This document shows, piece by piece, positions 41,954 through 52,603 of a DNA stretch of 64,000 bases. The translations under genes were made by a program, and so were the position numbers. Source of the DNA: Streptomyces sp. NBC_01304 (GTDB lineage: Bacteria > Actinomycetota > Actinomycetes > Streptomycetales > Streptomycetaceae); NCBI RefSeq assembly GCF_035975855.1, contig NZ_CP109055.1:5084001-5148000 (forward strand). Reading direction: 5' to 3'. The notes beneath the pieces were generated by a model. That model saw nothing but the letters and a program-made list of their open reading frames with translations, had not been told where the DNA came from and made no database searches. Position 1 is the stretch's first letter; each line of letters starts with the position of its first letter.

Positions 41954-44007
41954 GACTGGGAGTTCCTGTCCGTGGTCGACGTGAAGATGTGGGCCACCTG
42001 CTGCTGTGGATCGAGGCGTACGTAGTTGTCGCGGGCCCAGTGGTACGTCTCGCCGGTGAGTGCGTCGTGGGCGTCGAAGGTGTCGGCGCGGTCGAGGCCG
42101 AGGGCCGGCAGGTCGAGGGAGACGGTGGCCTCGCGGACGCTGTGCGGGTCGAGGCTGAGGACGACCAGGACCCAGTCGTCGCCGTCCTCGGTCACGGAAC
42201 GCTTGGAGAAGGCGACCACCGCGTCGTTGTCCGTCCGGTGGAAGCGCAGGTTGCGCAGCTGGTGCAGGGCCGGGTGGGCGCGGCGCAGTTCGTTCAAGGT
42301 GCGCAGGAGCGGGGCCAGTGAGCGGCCCTCCGCCTCGGCCGACTCCCAGTCCCTGGGCCGGTACTGGAACTTCTCCGAGTCCAGGTACTCCTCGCTGCCG
42401 GGCCCGGCCGGCACGTTCTCGTACAGCTCGTAGCCCGCGTACACCCCCCAGGTCGGCGCCGCCATGGCGGCGAGCACAGCCCGGACCGCGAAGGCGGGAC
42501 GGCCCCCGTACTGGAGGTAGGCGTTGAGGATGTCCGGGGTGTTCACGAAGAGGTTGGGTCGCAGATAGGCCGCGCTGTCCTCGCCGCCCAGGCCCGCCAG
42601 TTCGCTCAGGTACGACTCGACCTCGTCCTTCGAGTTCCGCCAGGTGAAGTACGTATAGGACTGGTGGAAGCCGGTCCGGGCGAGGGCGTGCATCATCGCG
42701 GGGCGGGTGAACGCCTCGGCCAGGAAAAGGACATCGGGGTCGGTCGTGTGCACGGCCTCGATGAGGCGCTCCCAGAAGGCGACCGGCTTGGTGTGGGGGT
42801 TGTCGACGCGGAAGATGCGTACGCCGTGATCCATCCAGTGGCGGAGGACGCGCAGGCATTCGTCGTGCAGGCCGTCCGGGTCGGTGTCGAAGTCGATGGG
42901 GTAGATGTCCTGGTACTTCTTCGGCGGGTTCTCCGCGTAGGCGATGGTGCCGTCCACGCGGTGCTTGAACCACTCGGGGTGCGCCTCGACCCAGGGGTGG
43001 TCGGGCGAGCACTGCAGGGCGAAGTCGAGGGCGATCTCCAGGCCCAACTCGCCTGCGTGGGCGACGAATGCGTCGAAGTCCTCGATCGTTCCCAGGTCGG
43101 GGTGGATCGCGTCGTGGCCGCCGTCGGCCGAGCCGATCGCCCAGGGCGAGCCCGGGTCGTGCCGGCCGGGAGTGAGGGTGTTGCCCGCGCCCTTGCGGTG
43201 GGTGGTGCCGATCGGGTGGACGGGCGGGAGGTAGACGACATCGAAGCCCATGTCCGCTACGGCGGGCAGCCGTTCGGCGGCCGTGCGGAAGGTACCCGAG
43301 CGCGGGGCGCCGAGCACGCCGTCGGCGTCCCGGGTCGCGGGCAGGGCGCCCTCGGAGCGCGGGAAGAACTCGTACCAGGCGCCGTACAGGGCCCGCTCGC
43401 GGTCGACCCGCAGCGGCAGTTCGGGCGAGCGCGTCACCAGGTCGCGCAGCGGGCGGGCCGCCAGATGGGCGGTGACCACGGGGGTGAGGGCGGCGGCCAG
43501 GCGCTCGTCGGGGGTGAGGTGTTCGTCGCCGATGAGGTCGAGGGCGCGCTTCAGGACCGATACGGCGCCCGCGGTCTCGGCCTCGTCCAGGGCGCGCTCC
43601 AGGAGCAACGCACCTTCGGTGAGCACCAGTTCGGTGTCGAGGCCGGCCGGTATCTTCACCTCGGCGGTGTGCCGCCAGGTGGCGACGGGGTCGGTCCAGG
43701 CCTCCACCCGGTACGTCCAGTCGCCCTCGCGGCCGGCGCGGATCTGCGCGGCATAGCGGTCGGTGCCGGGGGCGAGGAGCCGCATCGGGGTCCAGTCGTC
43801 CACCGCCACCCCGTCCGGGCCGGTGAGCACGACATTGGCGCCCACCGCGTCGTGCCCCTCGCGGAACACGGTCGCCGACACCTCGAAGGTCTCCCCCGGC
43901 ACGGCCCGGGCGGGGCGGCGGCCCGCGTCCACCTGGGGGCGTACGTCCACGATGGGGATGCGGCCGACGGTCGCGCCGAAACGGTGGGCGGCGGGCGTGC
44001 CTTGCAT
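41950..44007 (-). CDS. glgE: Alpha-1,4-glucan:maltose-1-phosphate maltosyltransferase
   Basis: GlgE adds maltose from maltose-1-phosphate to the ends of alpha-glucan chains. The 685-residue protein has the N-terminal beta domain (VGRIPIVDVRPQVDAGRRPARAV), helical insert 1, and the GH13_3 core with nucleophile Asp402 in FRVDNPHTKP, acid/base Glu431 in FLAEAFTRP and Asp492 in NTPDILNAYLQ. HPIGTTHRKG and ENPPKKYQDIYPI are GlgE signatures. ATG 44005-44007 has GGAGG at about 8 nt; an in-frame ATG at 44041-44043 overlaps the MinD-like stop (ATGA) and would add 12 residues. glgB follows with a 4-bp overlap. TreS and Pep2, usual partners, are not nearby. Confidence 0.96.
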   Translation of the reverse strand: MQGTPAAHRFGATVGRIPIVDVRPQVDAGRRPARAVPGETFEVSATVFREGHDAVGANVVLTGPDGVAVDDWTPMRLLAPGTDRYAAQIRAGREGDWTYRVEAWTDPVATWRHTAEVKIPAGLDTELVLTEGALLLERALDEAETAGAVSVLKRALDLIGDEHLTPDERLAAALTPVVTAHLAARPLRDLVTRSPELPLRVDRERALYGAWYEFFPRSEGALPATRDADGVLGAPRSGTFRTAAERLPAVADMGFDVVYLPPVHPIGTTHRKGAGNTLTPGRHDPGSPWAIGSADGGHDAIHPDLGTIEDFDAFVAHAGELGLEIALDFALQCSPDHPWVEAHPEWFKHRVDGTIAYAENPPKKYQDIYPIDFDTDPDGLHDECLRVLRHWMDHGVRIFRVDNPHTKPVAFWERLIEAVHTTDPDVLFLAEAFTRPAMMHALARTGFHQSYTYFTWRNSKDEVESYLSELAGLGGEDSAAYLRPNLFVNTPDILNAYLQYGGRPAFAVRAVLAAMAAPTWGVYAGYELYENVPAGPGSEEYLDSEKFQYRPRDWESAEAEGRSLAPLLRTLNELRRAHPALHQLRNLRFHRTDNDAVVAFSKRSVTEDGDDWVLVVLSLDPHSVREATVSLDLPALGLDRADTFDAHDALTGETYHWARDNYVRLDPQQQVAHIFTSTTDRNSQS

Positions 44008-44039
44008 GGTCTTGCCTCCTGTTGAAGTTCCCGGCGCGC

Positions 44040-44807
44040 TCATCGACGTATCCCTGAAGTCCCGTTGCTCACTGCGGAGATGATCCGGCGATAGCCCGTC
44101 ACCAGCGGATGCTGCGGATACGCCGTGCTGAACAGCCGCTCCCCCGCGAGCACCGACATCTCGGGGGCGTACGGCAGGACCGCCGTGAGGCGGGTGTCAT
44201 AGGCGGACTCGACCTCGCCGCGCAGCCGCTCGCCGATCCCCCCGTCCGGCACCATGTTCACGGTGACGCTGAGGCGGTGACAGCCGAGGCGGCGGGCGAG
44301 CGCCATGGTCTCGCGGGCGCCCGCGAGGTCGAGGCGGTCGGCGCGGGTCATGATGACCAGGGCGTCGGCGCTGGCCATCGCGGTGACCGTCTCGTTGTTG
44401 AAGCCCGCGTGGGTGTCCAGGATCAGGACGTCCAGGGCGAGCGAGTCGATGAGCCGGTCGAAGCCCTCGCGCAGCAGGCCCACGTCGTAGCCGCGCCCCA
44501 TGATCTCGTTGACGCCCGCGGCCCGGCTGCGGGCCGGCACCAGGAACAGCCCGTCGTGCCCCGCGTCCGCCCGCGCCGGGGCGGCGGCGTCCTCGATCTC
44601 GCAGCGGCCCATCAGGTAGTCGGTGAGCGAGCGGCGCACCGGGGCCCCCGCGGGGCCGAACATCACGTCCAGGCACGGCGTCTGGATGTCCGTGTCCACC
44701 AGGGCGACCCGGCGGCCCGCCGAGGCGAGCAGCAGCGCGAGGTTGGCGGCCGTGCTGGATTTGCCCGTTCCTCCTCGGTAGGAGTGCATGGTGATGATCT
44801 GCGACAT
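44040..44807 (-). CDS. MinD/ParA-like ATPase with arginine in the deviant Walker A
   Basis: A 255-residue P-loop ATPase of the SIMIBI (MinD/ParA) class. The deviant Walker A motif is YRGGTGKSS at residue 10, with Arg where the signature lysine of KGGxGK normally sits; switch I VDTDIQTPCLD and Walker B DVLILDTHAG follow, then the NMVPDGG segment. No C-terminal amphipathic helix like that of MinD is obvious. Genes of this 'HSYRGGTGK' type often sit beside SpoIIE phosphatase genes in Streptomyces. Here it lies between the phosphatase gene and glgE in one operon. Whether it positions a complex in the cell or has a signalling role is unknown. Confidence 0.85.
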   Translation of the reverse strand: MSQIITMHSYRGGTGKSSTAANLALLLASAGRRVALVDTDIQTPCLDVMFGPAGAPVRRSLTDYLMGRCEIEDAAAPARADAGHDGLFLVPARSRAAGVNEIMGRGYDVGLLREGFDRLIDSLALDVLILDTHAGFNNETVTAMASADALVIMTRADRLDLAGARETMALARRLGCHRLSVTVNMVPDGGIGERLRGEVESAYDTRLTAVLPYAPEMSVLAGERLFSTAYPQHPLVTGYRRIISAVSNGTSGIRR

Positions 44808-44843
44808 GGTGTCCCTGAGTGAGAGAAGAGAGAGGCGAGCCGG

Positions 44844-46097
44844 TCAGTCGGAGGCCGGGTCGGTGGCAGGGGGTCGCCAGTGCACGGCGAGCATGGTGAT
44901 GTCGTCGGACTGTTCCGCCGGGCCGACGAACTCGCCGAGCGCCCCGTCCATGTGGTCGAGCAGTTCCTCGCCGCGCACCGCGGCCGCCGTCAGGTGCTTG
45001 AGCATCTGGTCCTCGCCGAAGAACCGGCCCGACGGCGAGCGCGCCTCGGTCACGCCGTCCGTGTAGACGAACAGCGTGTCGCCGGGGCTGACCTGCGCGT
45101 ACCCGAGGGAGAAGCTGACGTCGGGGATCACTCCGACGGCCGGTCCGGTGGGTTCGAGGAGCACCGGTTCGCCGCCGGAGGCGCTGACCAGGACCGGCGG
45201 GTTGTGGCCGCCGTTGATGTAGACGAGGTTGCCGGTGAGCGGGTCGAGTACGCCGAAGAACATGGTGGCGAAGTAGCCCTGCCGGATGTGGTTGCGGGTG
45301 AGGTAGTTGTTGGTGCCGACCACGGCGTTGAGCAGCGGGGTCGCGCCGACCACGGGGATGGCCCGGCTCTGCTCCTGCCAGACCCCCGCCGTCTCCTCGC
45401 CGAGCAGATCGGCGGCGATCAGGCTCTGCAGCCCGGACTGCTCGGCGGTGTGCCGCAGCAGGCTGCGGATCAGGGCCATGAACAGCGCGGCCCCGACGCC
45501 CTTGTCGCAGACGTCGGCCACGACGAGCGCGAGCCGGCGCCGGTTGGCCAGCTCGAACACGTCGTAGAAGTCCCCGGCGACGGTCCGCGCGGGACGGAAG
45601 CGGACGCTGATCTCCCAGTCGTCGGGCTCGGGCAGCGAGTCGGGCAGGAAGCCCAGCTGGATCTCCCGGCCGATCTCCAACTCCCGCTCGTAGCCGAGCA
45701 GTTCGGCGGTGGCGGCGACGTCCTCGATGGTCCGGCTGATCTCCAGGCGCTCATGGCAGCTGCGCAGCCGGGCCCGCACCAGCTCGGGGTGGAAGGGCGG
45801 CACCAGATACTCGGAGCCCGCGTTCACATGGCCGCCGAGCAGATGCAGATCGTGCTCCGCGAAGGCCACGACGGTCGGCTGCTGCCCCTCGTCGTCGAGG
45901 CGCCGGGCGACCGCGCGCACGCTGTGCGGGGACAGGCCCGCGTGCGCGAGGAGCACCTGGGTGTCGGGCAGTTCGCCGGTCGGCATGGTCAGTACGTCGC
46001 CGGGGGTGCGGACCCGTACGTCCGCGCCCACGGTCTGAAGGGCCTCGGCCAGCGCCGGGGGCGCATGGCGGTGTTCGTCGAGGAGCAGCACTTTCAT
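44844..46097 (-). CDS. SpoIIE-type PP2C phosphatase with a degenerate receiver domain
   Basis: A 417-residue serine phosphatase. Residues 1-120 look like a response-regulator receiver (MKVLLLDEHRHAPPALAEALQTVGADV), but the phosphorylated Asp position reads LLAHAG, so it is probably not phosphorylated. A coiled linker (~120-145) leads to the PP2C core: GDFYDVFELANRR, VADVCDKGVGAALFMALIR, YINGGHNPP, FVYTDGVTEAR and SDDITMLAV, containing the metal aspartates. RsbU/SpoIIE phosphatases dephosphorylate STAS antagonists, and two STAS proteins and an RsbW-like kinase are encoded just upstream. The ATG overlaps the kinase stop (ATGA) and follows GGAGA. Confidence 0.93.
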   Translation of the reverse strand: MKVLLLDEHRHAPPALAEALQTVGADVRVRTPGDVLTMPTGELPDTQVLLAHAGLSPHSVRAVARRLDDEGQQPTVVAFAEHDLHLLGGHVNAGSEYLVPPFHPELVRARLRSCHERLEISRTIEDVAATAELLGYERELEIGREIQLGFLPDSLPEPDDWEISVRFRPARTVAGDFYDVFELANRRRLALVVADVCDKGVGAALFMALIRSLLRHTAEQSGLQSLIAADLLGEETAGVWQEQSRAIPVVGATPLLNAVVGTNNYLTRNHIRQGYFATMFFGVLDPLTGNLVYINGGHNPPVLVSASGGEPVLLEPTGPAVGVIPDVSFSLGYAQVSPGDTLFVYTDGVTEARSPSGRFFGEDQMLKHLTAAAVRGEELLDHMDGALGEFVGPAEQSDDITMLAVHWRPPATDPASD

Positions 46098-46687
46098 GGT
46101 GTTCGTCTCCGCTGTTCCTGGGCCGGGGCCGAGTCCTGGACCCCGGCCGCCGAGGACCGCCGCATGGTGAGGGTGCTGACGTTGCGGCCCGCCACCAGCT
46201 CGTAGTCGAAGGTGTCCACCGAGGTGAAGGCGAGGTAGACGCCGAGCCCCCCGATCTCCCGCTGCTCCAGCGGCATGTCCCGGTCCGGGGCCCGCATGCC
46301 CTGCCGCGGGTCGAAGGCGGGGGCGTCGTCCACGAACCGGACCCAGACCCGGTCTGCCTCGATCCCGCCGGCCACCGAGACCCGGCCGCCCGGGATGTCC
46401 CGGTAGCCGTGCATGACGATGTTGGTCGCCAGCTCGTCGGCGGCGAGCCGCAGCCGGTACAGGGCACTGTCGGCGAGCCCGGCCTGCCCGCCGAGCCGCA
46501 GCACGAACTCGGCCACCCTGTCGAGCTCGGCGAGCTCGGCAGGCACGGTGATCGCGGTCGCGGTCGCGACCGTGAGCGGGGGCCACTCGGGCTCGTACCG
46601 GACACAGGCCTCGGACCGTACGCGGCCCGCCGGGCCGGAGACGGCCCGGACGCCACCCTCGGACGCGGAAACGGAATCGAAAGCCAT
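46094..46687 (-). CDS. RsbW-like anti-sigma kinase / ATP-binding protein
   Basis: A 197-residue GHKL ATPase. After a ~45-residue unstructured leader it shows the N-box LRLAADELATNIVMHGYRDI, the G1 box WVRFVDDAPAFDP and the G2 lid REIGGLGVYLAFTSVDTFDYE. These fit the SpoIIAB/RsbW kinases that phosphorylate STAS antagonists and bind a sigma factor. No sigma-B type factor is encoded in the window, so the target is either encoded elsewhere or is not a sigma factor. It is 14 bp after a STAS gene and overlaps the phosphatase gene by 4 bp, forming a complete partner-switch set. Confidence 0.92.
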   Translation of the reverse strand: MAFDSVSASEGGVRAVSGPAGRVRSEACVRYEPEWPPLTVATATAITVPAELAELDRVAEFVLRLGGQAGLADSALYRLRLAADELATNIVMHGYRDIPGGRVSVAGGIEADRVWVRFVDDAPAFDPRQGMRAPDRDMPLEQREIGGLGVYLAFTSVDTFDYELVAGRNVSTLTMRRSSAAGVQDSAPAQEQRRRTP

Positions 46688-46701
46688 CTCCCCGGTCCCC
46701 C

Positions 46702-47013
46702 TCAGGCGTCGACTAGATCGATGCTGTGGTCGAACCCGGCCAGCCTGATGGTCCGCGCCACCGGCTCGGCCGCGCCGACCACGGCGATGCGCACCTCGTC
46801 GCCCATCTTCTGGCGGGCCACGACCAGGGAGCGCAGTCCGGCGGAGGCCAGATAGGTCAGGTTCTCCGCCCTGATCACCAGCTCGATCGCGCCGAGCTGC
46901 GCCGCCTCGTCGATCACGTCGTGGAAGCGGCCCGCCGTGGAGGCGTCCAGCTCGCCCTTGAGCTCGATGCTGGCGACCTTGTCGTTGATCCTGAGCCGTA
47001 CGTCGAAAGACAT
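46702..47013 (-). CDS. STAS domain antagonist protein (first)
   Basis: A 103-residue stand-alone STAS domain (SpoIIAA/RsbV fold): MSFDVRLRINDKVASIELKGELDASTAGRFHDVID and the key loop LTYLASAGLRSLVVARQKM. A serine in the LASAGLR loop is the usual kinase target, though the preceding consensus Asp-x-Ser is not ideal. It should cycle between phosphorylated and free forms through the kinase and phosphatase encoded immediately downstream. The ATG at 47011-47013 is 29 bp after the glgX stop, with a CAAGGGACTCCC leader. Confidence 0.92.
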   Translation of the reverse strand: MSFDVRLRINDKVASIELKGELDASTAGRFHDVIDEAAQLGAIELVIRAENLTYLASAGLRSLVVARQKMGDEVRIAVVGAAEPVARTIRLAGFDHSIDLVDA

Positions 47014-47042
47014 GGGAGTCCCTTGCGTAGAAGCAGAGTTGA

Positions 47043-49162
<2,120 letters not shown>

Positions 49163-49166
<4 letters not shown>

Positions 49167-49504
49167 CGGCCTGCCCGCGCCAGCTCGGAGCCGACGTCCT
49201 CGCCGATCCGGAAGAAGTCCAGGAACCCGGTCGCGTTCATCACGAACCGGACCTCCTCCGACAGGCCGACCAGGGTGATCTCCGCGTCCACCTGCTGGGC
49301 GCGGCGGTGCACGATCAGCAGGGTGCGCAGGCCTGCGCTGGAGACGTACGAGACTCCGGTCAGATCGATGAGGACGGCGCTGCCCGGCCGCACGAAGGGC
49401 AGCAGCTGGGCCTGCAGGCCGCCCGAGGTGGTGGAGTTGATCTCCCCCTCCAGGACGACGACCGAGGTGTCGCCCTCGGCGCGCGAGGTCACCTTGACGG
49501 TCAT
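49163..49504 (-). CDS. STAS domain antagonist protein (second)
   Basis: A 113-residue stand-alone STAS domain: MTVKVTSRAEGDTSVVVLEGEINSTTSG, then the loop IDLTGVSYVSSAGLRTLLIVHRRA, close to the SpoIIAA consensus with phosphorylatable serine in VSSAGLR, and a C-terminal helix EEVRFVMNATGFLDFFRIG. It differs clearly from the other STAS protein of the operon, so the two may answer different inputs or bind different partners. It overlaps the preceding AGE-family gene (stop 49501-49503) and glgX (ATG 49164-49166) by 4 bp each. Confidence 0.93.
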
Positions 49505-51372
49505 CCGGTCACCTCTGCCTTGCCAGTAGAGGAGTTGGGGGCGAGCCGCACCTTGATCTTCACGCGGCCCGAGGTCTCCGGAAGGCGCACGGTCAGCGCG
49601 TCCGCGTCGAAGTCGGCGTACGGCTCGCCCTCGATCTCGACGGAGTCGATGCGCACCGAACCGGCCGGCAGCAGATCCGGCGCCACCCGCAGCGTGCGGT
49701 CCTCGACCAGGGCGGGGTCGGGCTTGAACCAGAAGTCCATCGGCTTCCCGCTGATCAGCAGGTTGTTGTAGACCGCGGCGAGGAAGCACAGCTCCGCCGA
49801 GTGGTACATCGACATCGAGTGGCTGCCCTTGTGGCGCTCGACGCCGAGCAGGTACGGCAGGCCGCTCGCGAGGACGTTGAAGTAGACGGCGCCCTCGTCG
49901 TGGTCGAGGAAGAAGGCGTTGTAGAACGACTGGGCGTCGCGCGCCTCGGTGCGGAACTCCTCGCGCCCGGTGATCCCGTGCAGGATCAGGTAGGCCAGGA
50001 TCGCCTGCTCCTGCTGCCACCAGGCCTTGCGGTCGTGCCAGGTGAAGCGGAAGCGGTCCTCGCCGTCGACCTTGAGCCGCTCGACGACGTCGTACCAGCC
50101 ACCGCGCTGCCGGTCGCCGCCGACCTCGGGCATGGTCTCGCCGATGGCGGCGGCCGTGTCGAGGTAGGCGTCCTTGGCGCGCAGCGAGTGCATGCGCATC
50201 AGGTTCCAGGCGATCTTCAGGTTGTGCCCGACGACCGCCCGGTCCTGCTGCCAGCCGTGCGTGGTGTCGGCCGACCAGTCCTTGTGGAAGCGCTCCTGCA
50301 CGAAGGGGCTGTTCTTGGTGTCCGGGAAGCGCTCGACGATGGTGTCGAAGGTGTACTCCAGCATGTCGGCGTAACTCTGCTCGCCGGTCGCCAGATAGAG
50401 GTTGATCAGGTACGCGGGTGCGTGGTCACCGACCGAATTCCAGTTCTTGCGGGCCTTGTTGGGGCCGAGCGAGTCGTGCTCGGGGCTGAGCAGGATCGGG
50501 TCGATGTGCGAGAAGTAGCCGCCCTGCTCGGGGTCGAGGTAGAAGCGGTCGAAGAGCCGGATGGTGGCGTCGGCGTCGGCCTTGATCCGGGGGTCGCCGG
50601 TGACGCGGAAGGTCTGGACGGGGCCGGCGAGGGCGTAGATCTGCTCGTACGCGGGCAGCGCGTCGTAGTCGTCGTCGAACTCCGAGGTGAACAGCTTCGT
50701 CTCGACGTCGCCGTCGACCTTGAGGCCGTGGTACCAGTACGTGACGTTCTCGTCGGTGTCGACGAAGCGCATGTGCTCGCGCAGATACTCGGTGCCGCGC
50801 TCGGCGACCTCCAAGTACTCGTCGTTGCCGGTGAGTTGGAAGGCCGAGGCCATGCCGTAGACGAGCCGCGAGATGGTGTCCGTCTCCTGGACGTGGCTGC
50901 CGGTCTTCTCACCGCTGAGCCGGATCTCGGTGCGGTACTGCTTGAAGTCAATGGGTCCTTCGCCGAACTGGGCCTTGCGGTAGAAGTCGGCGATCTCCTC
51001 GATCTGCTTGACCCACCAGAGCGACTCCTCGAACCGGAAGTCGGTGGCGTCGCGGCCGACGAAGACCAGCCGCTTGGCCTCGAAGCGCAGTCCGCCCGCG
51101 GCCGGGTCCCTCGTGGCCGGGCCCTTCGGATAGAAGATCCCGTACGCGAAGACGAAGGCGCCCTCCGTCAGGAGTTCGTCGATGTGGCCGGAGGCGTCCT
51201 GGTACGGCTCGCCCAGGTTGTGCAGGAGCTCCGCGCTGGGGCCGCCGTCGAGGGATATCTCGAAGCTGCGGCCGTCCGCGCCGGCCACCGTGAAGAGGCG
51301 GGCGGCGCGGTCGAAGCCGGTGACCCGGCCCGCGATGGTGTCGGAGAACGTGAAGTTCACTTCATTGGTCAT
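49501..51372 (-). CDS. AGE-family (N-acylglucosamine 2-epimerase-like) protein with extra N-terminal domain
   Basis: A 623-residue protein. Residues ~130-530 form an (alpha/alpha)6 barrel of the N-acylglucosamine 2-epimerase / cellobiose epimerase superfamily, shown by FRFTWHDRKAWWQQEQAILAYL, GDHAPAYLINLYLATGEQSYAD and the His-containing HGWQQDRAVVGHNLKIAWN. An N-terminal ~115-residue beta-rich domain (FSDTIAGRVTGFDRAARLFTVAGADG) and a C-terminal ~80-residue beta domain are added. Family enzymes epimerise or isomerise sugars; the substrate here may be an oligosaccharide linked to the glucan genes, which is inference. The ATG overlaps the LtrA-type stop by 4 bp. Confidence 0.78.
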   Translation of the reverse strand: MTNEVNFTFSDTIAGRVTGFDRAARLFTVAGADGRSFEISLDGGPSAELLHNLGEPYQDASGHIDELLTEGAFVFAYGIFYPKGPATRDPAAGGLRFEAKRLVFVGRDATDFRFEESLWWVKQIEEIADFYRKAQFGEGPIDFKQYRTEIRLSGEKTGSHVQETDTISRLVYGMASAFQLTGNDEYLEVAERGTEYLREHMRFVDTDENVTYWYHGLKVDGDVETKLFTSEFDDDYDALPAYEQIYALAGPVQTFRVTGDPRIKADADATIRLFDRFYLDPEQGGYFSHIDPILLSPEHDSLGPNKARKNWNSVGDHAPAYLINLYLATGEQSYADMLEYTFDTIVERFPDTKNSPFVQERFHKDWSADTTHGWQQDRAVVGHNLKIAWNLMRMHSLRAKDAYLDTAAAIGETMPEVGGDRQRGGWYDVVERLKVDGEDRFRFTWHDRKAWWQQEQAILAYLILHGITGREEFRTEARDAQSFYNAFFLDHDEGAVYFNVLASGLPYLLGVERHKGSHSMSMYHSAELCFLAAVYNNLLISGKPMDFWFKPDPALVEDRTLRVAPDLLPAGSVRIDSVEIEGEPYADFDADALTVRLPETSGRVKIKVRLAPNSSTGKAEVTG

Positions 51373-52601
51373 GTCAGTCTCCCAGGTGCGGGTTCGGTGG
51401 GACCTGCGGTCCGGGTCTCGATGAGGATCTGGCCGCTCAGGCCGGCGATCAGGACGGCCTCGTAGAGCACCGGGTCGAGGGCCGGGTCGACGGCCGCGAG
51501 GACCAGGCAGGCCAGGCCCAGGCCGATCCGCGTCCAGCCCCGCAGGTCCCCGCGGTGGCCGCTGTTGAGCAGATGGATCAGCCCGATGGCGAGCAGGAAC
51601 ACGGCAACGCCGGTGCACAGCACCGGACCCCAATTGGCCCCGTGTCCCCCGCCCTTGAGGGCGTCCGCCGCGAGCAGCCCGCCGACACCGGTCATCCCGA
51701 TGCCGCAGCAGACGGCCAGATGCCCGTACACATAGCCCTGGCCGCCGAGGCGCCAGCTGCGCAGCTGTGCCGAGTCCACATGGTCGAAGACGAGCCACCA
51801 CTGGGCCGCGGCGAGGAAGAAGGTCCCGGCCACCACCGCGAGGGCCTTGGGCCGCAGGTCGCTCTCGTCGAGCCCGATCGCGTTGAGGGCGATGACCTCG
51901 CCGAGCGCGATGATGGTGAACATCCCGAACCGCTCCGGGATGTGCTCCAGATCGAACGGGACCTGCGCGATCACCCCGGCAGACAGGAACGGCACCAGGA
52001 ACTCGGCCGCAAGCCCGGTCACCCACAGCAGATAGCAGTACGGCTGCGGCACGAACACCGCCGCGGTCCAGATGGCGGCGCCGGCCGCGAAGCCCGTCAT
52101 GTAGCGGCGGGTCAGCGGGCGGGCCTTGGGGATGTGGTAGTGCGCCCGGGCATAGAGCCCCACCAGCAGGAGCCGCCCGGCCACATAGCCGACGGCGAAC
52201 CCGACGGCCCCCTGCCGGGAGCTGAACGCCTCGTAGATCGACACCGCCATCACCAGGACGGCGAGCATCGCCCCGAGCATCATCAGGCGGTGCAGCCGGT
52301 CGTCGTTGTCGAACCGGTCCCCGTAGAAGGTGTAGGTGACCCAGGTCCACCAGATGGCCGCGAACAGCGCCACGTACTGCAGCCCGCCCGACCAGGACGG
52401 TACGTGCCGCAGAAACTCGACGAGCCCGGCGACGGCTACGACGAAGACCAGGTCGAAGAGGAGCTCCAGCGGGCTGACCCGGCGGTCCTGCTCCTCCTCG
52501 TCGATCCGGAACTTCAGCTGGCCCCGGCGCGGCCGCAGCGCGCCGATCCGCAGCCGGGGACTGTCGTCCTCGGCCGCATCCGGTGAATCCAGGACAGCCA
52601 T
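51369..52601 (-). CDS. LtrA family (low temperature requirement A) membrane protein
   Basis: A 410-residue polytopic protein of the LtrA family, first linked to low-temperature growth in Listeria; its biochemical function is unknown. The family opening RVSPLELLFDLVFVVAVAGL lies near residue 40, followed by WWTWVTYTFYGDRFDNDDRLHRLMML and the central FTIIALGEVIALNAIG, with about eleven hydrophobic segments in all. The ATG at 52599-52601 is 2 bp after the NTF2-like stop, and the stop overlaps the AGE-family start, so it is in the middle of the operon. Confidence 0.9.
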   Translation of the reverse strand: MAVLDSPDAAEDDSPRLRIGALRPRRGQLKFRIDEEEQDRRVSPLELLFDLVFVVAVAGLVEFLRHVPSWSGGLQYVALFAAIWWTWVTYTFYGDRFDNDDRLHRLMMLGAMLAVLVMAVSIYEAFSSRQGAVGFAVGYVAGRLLLVGLYARAHYHIPKARPLTRRYMTGFAAGAAIWTAAVFVPQPYCYLLWVTGLAAEFLVPFLSAGVIAQVPFDLEHIPERFGMFTIIALGEVIALNAIGLDESDLRPKALAVVAGTFFLAAAQWWLVFDHVDSAQLRSWRLGGQGYVYGHLAVCCGIGMTGVGGLLAADALKGGGHGANWGPVLCTGVAVFLLAIGLIHLLNSGHRGDLRGWTRIGLGLACLVLAAVDPALDPVLYEAVLIAGLSGQILIETRTAGPTEPAPGRLT

Positions 52602-52603
52602 CG

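Noticed and set aside
41954..43012. 353-codon upstream extension of the glgB frame
   Set aside because: It lies entirely inside glgE in another frame; the GTG at 41951-41953 overlapping the glgE stop is the natural start.
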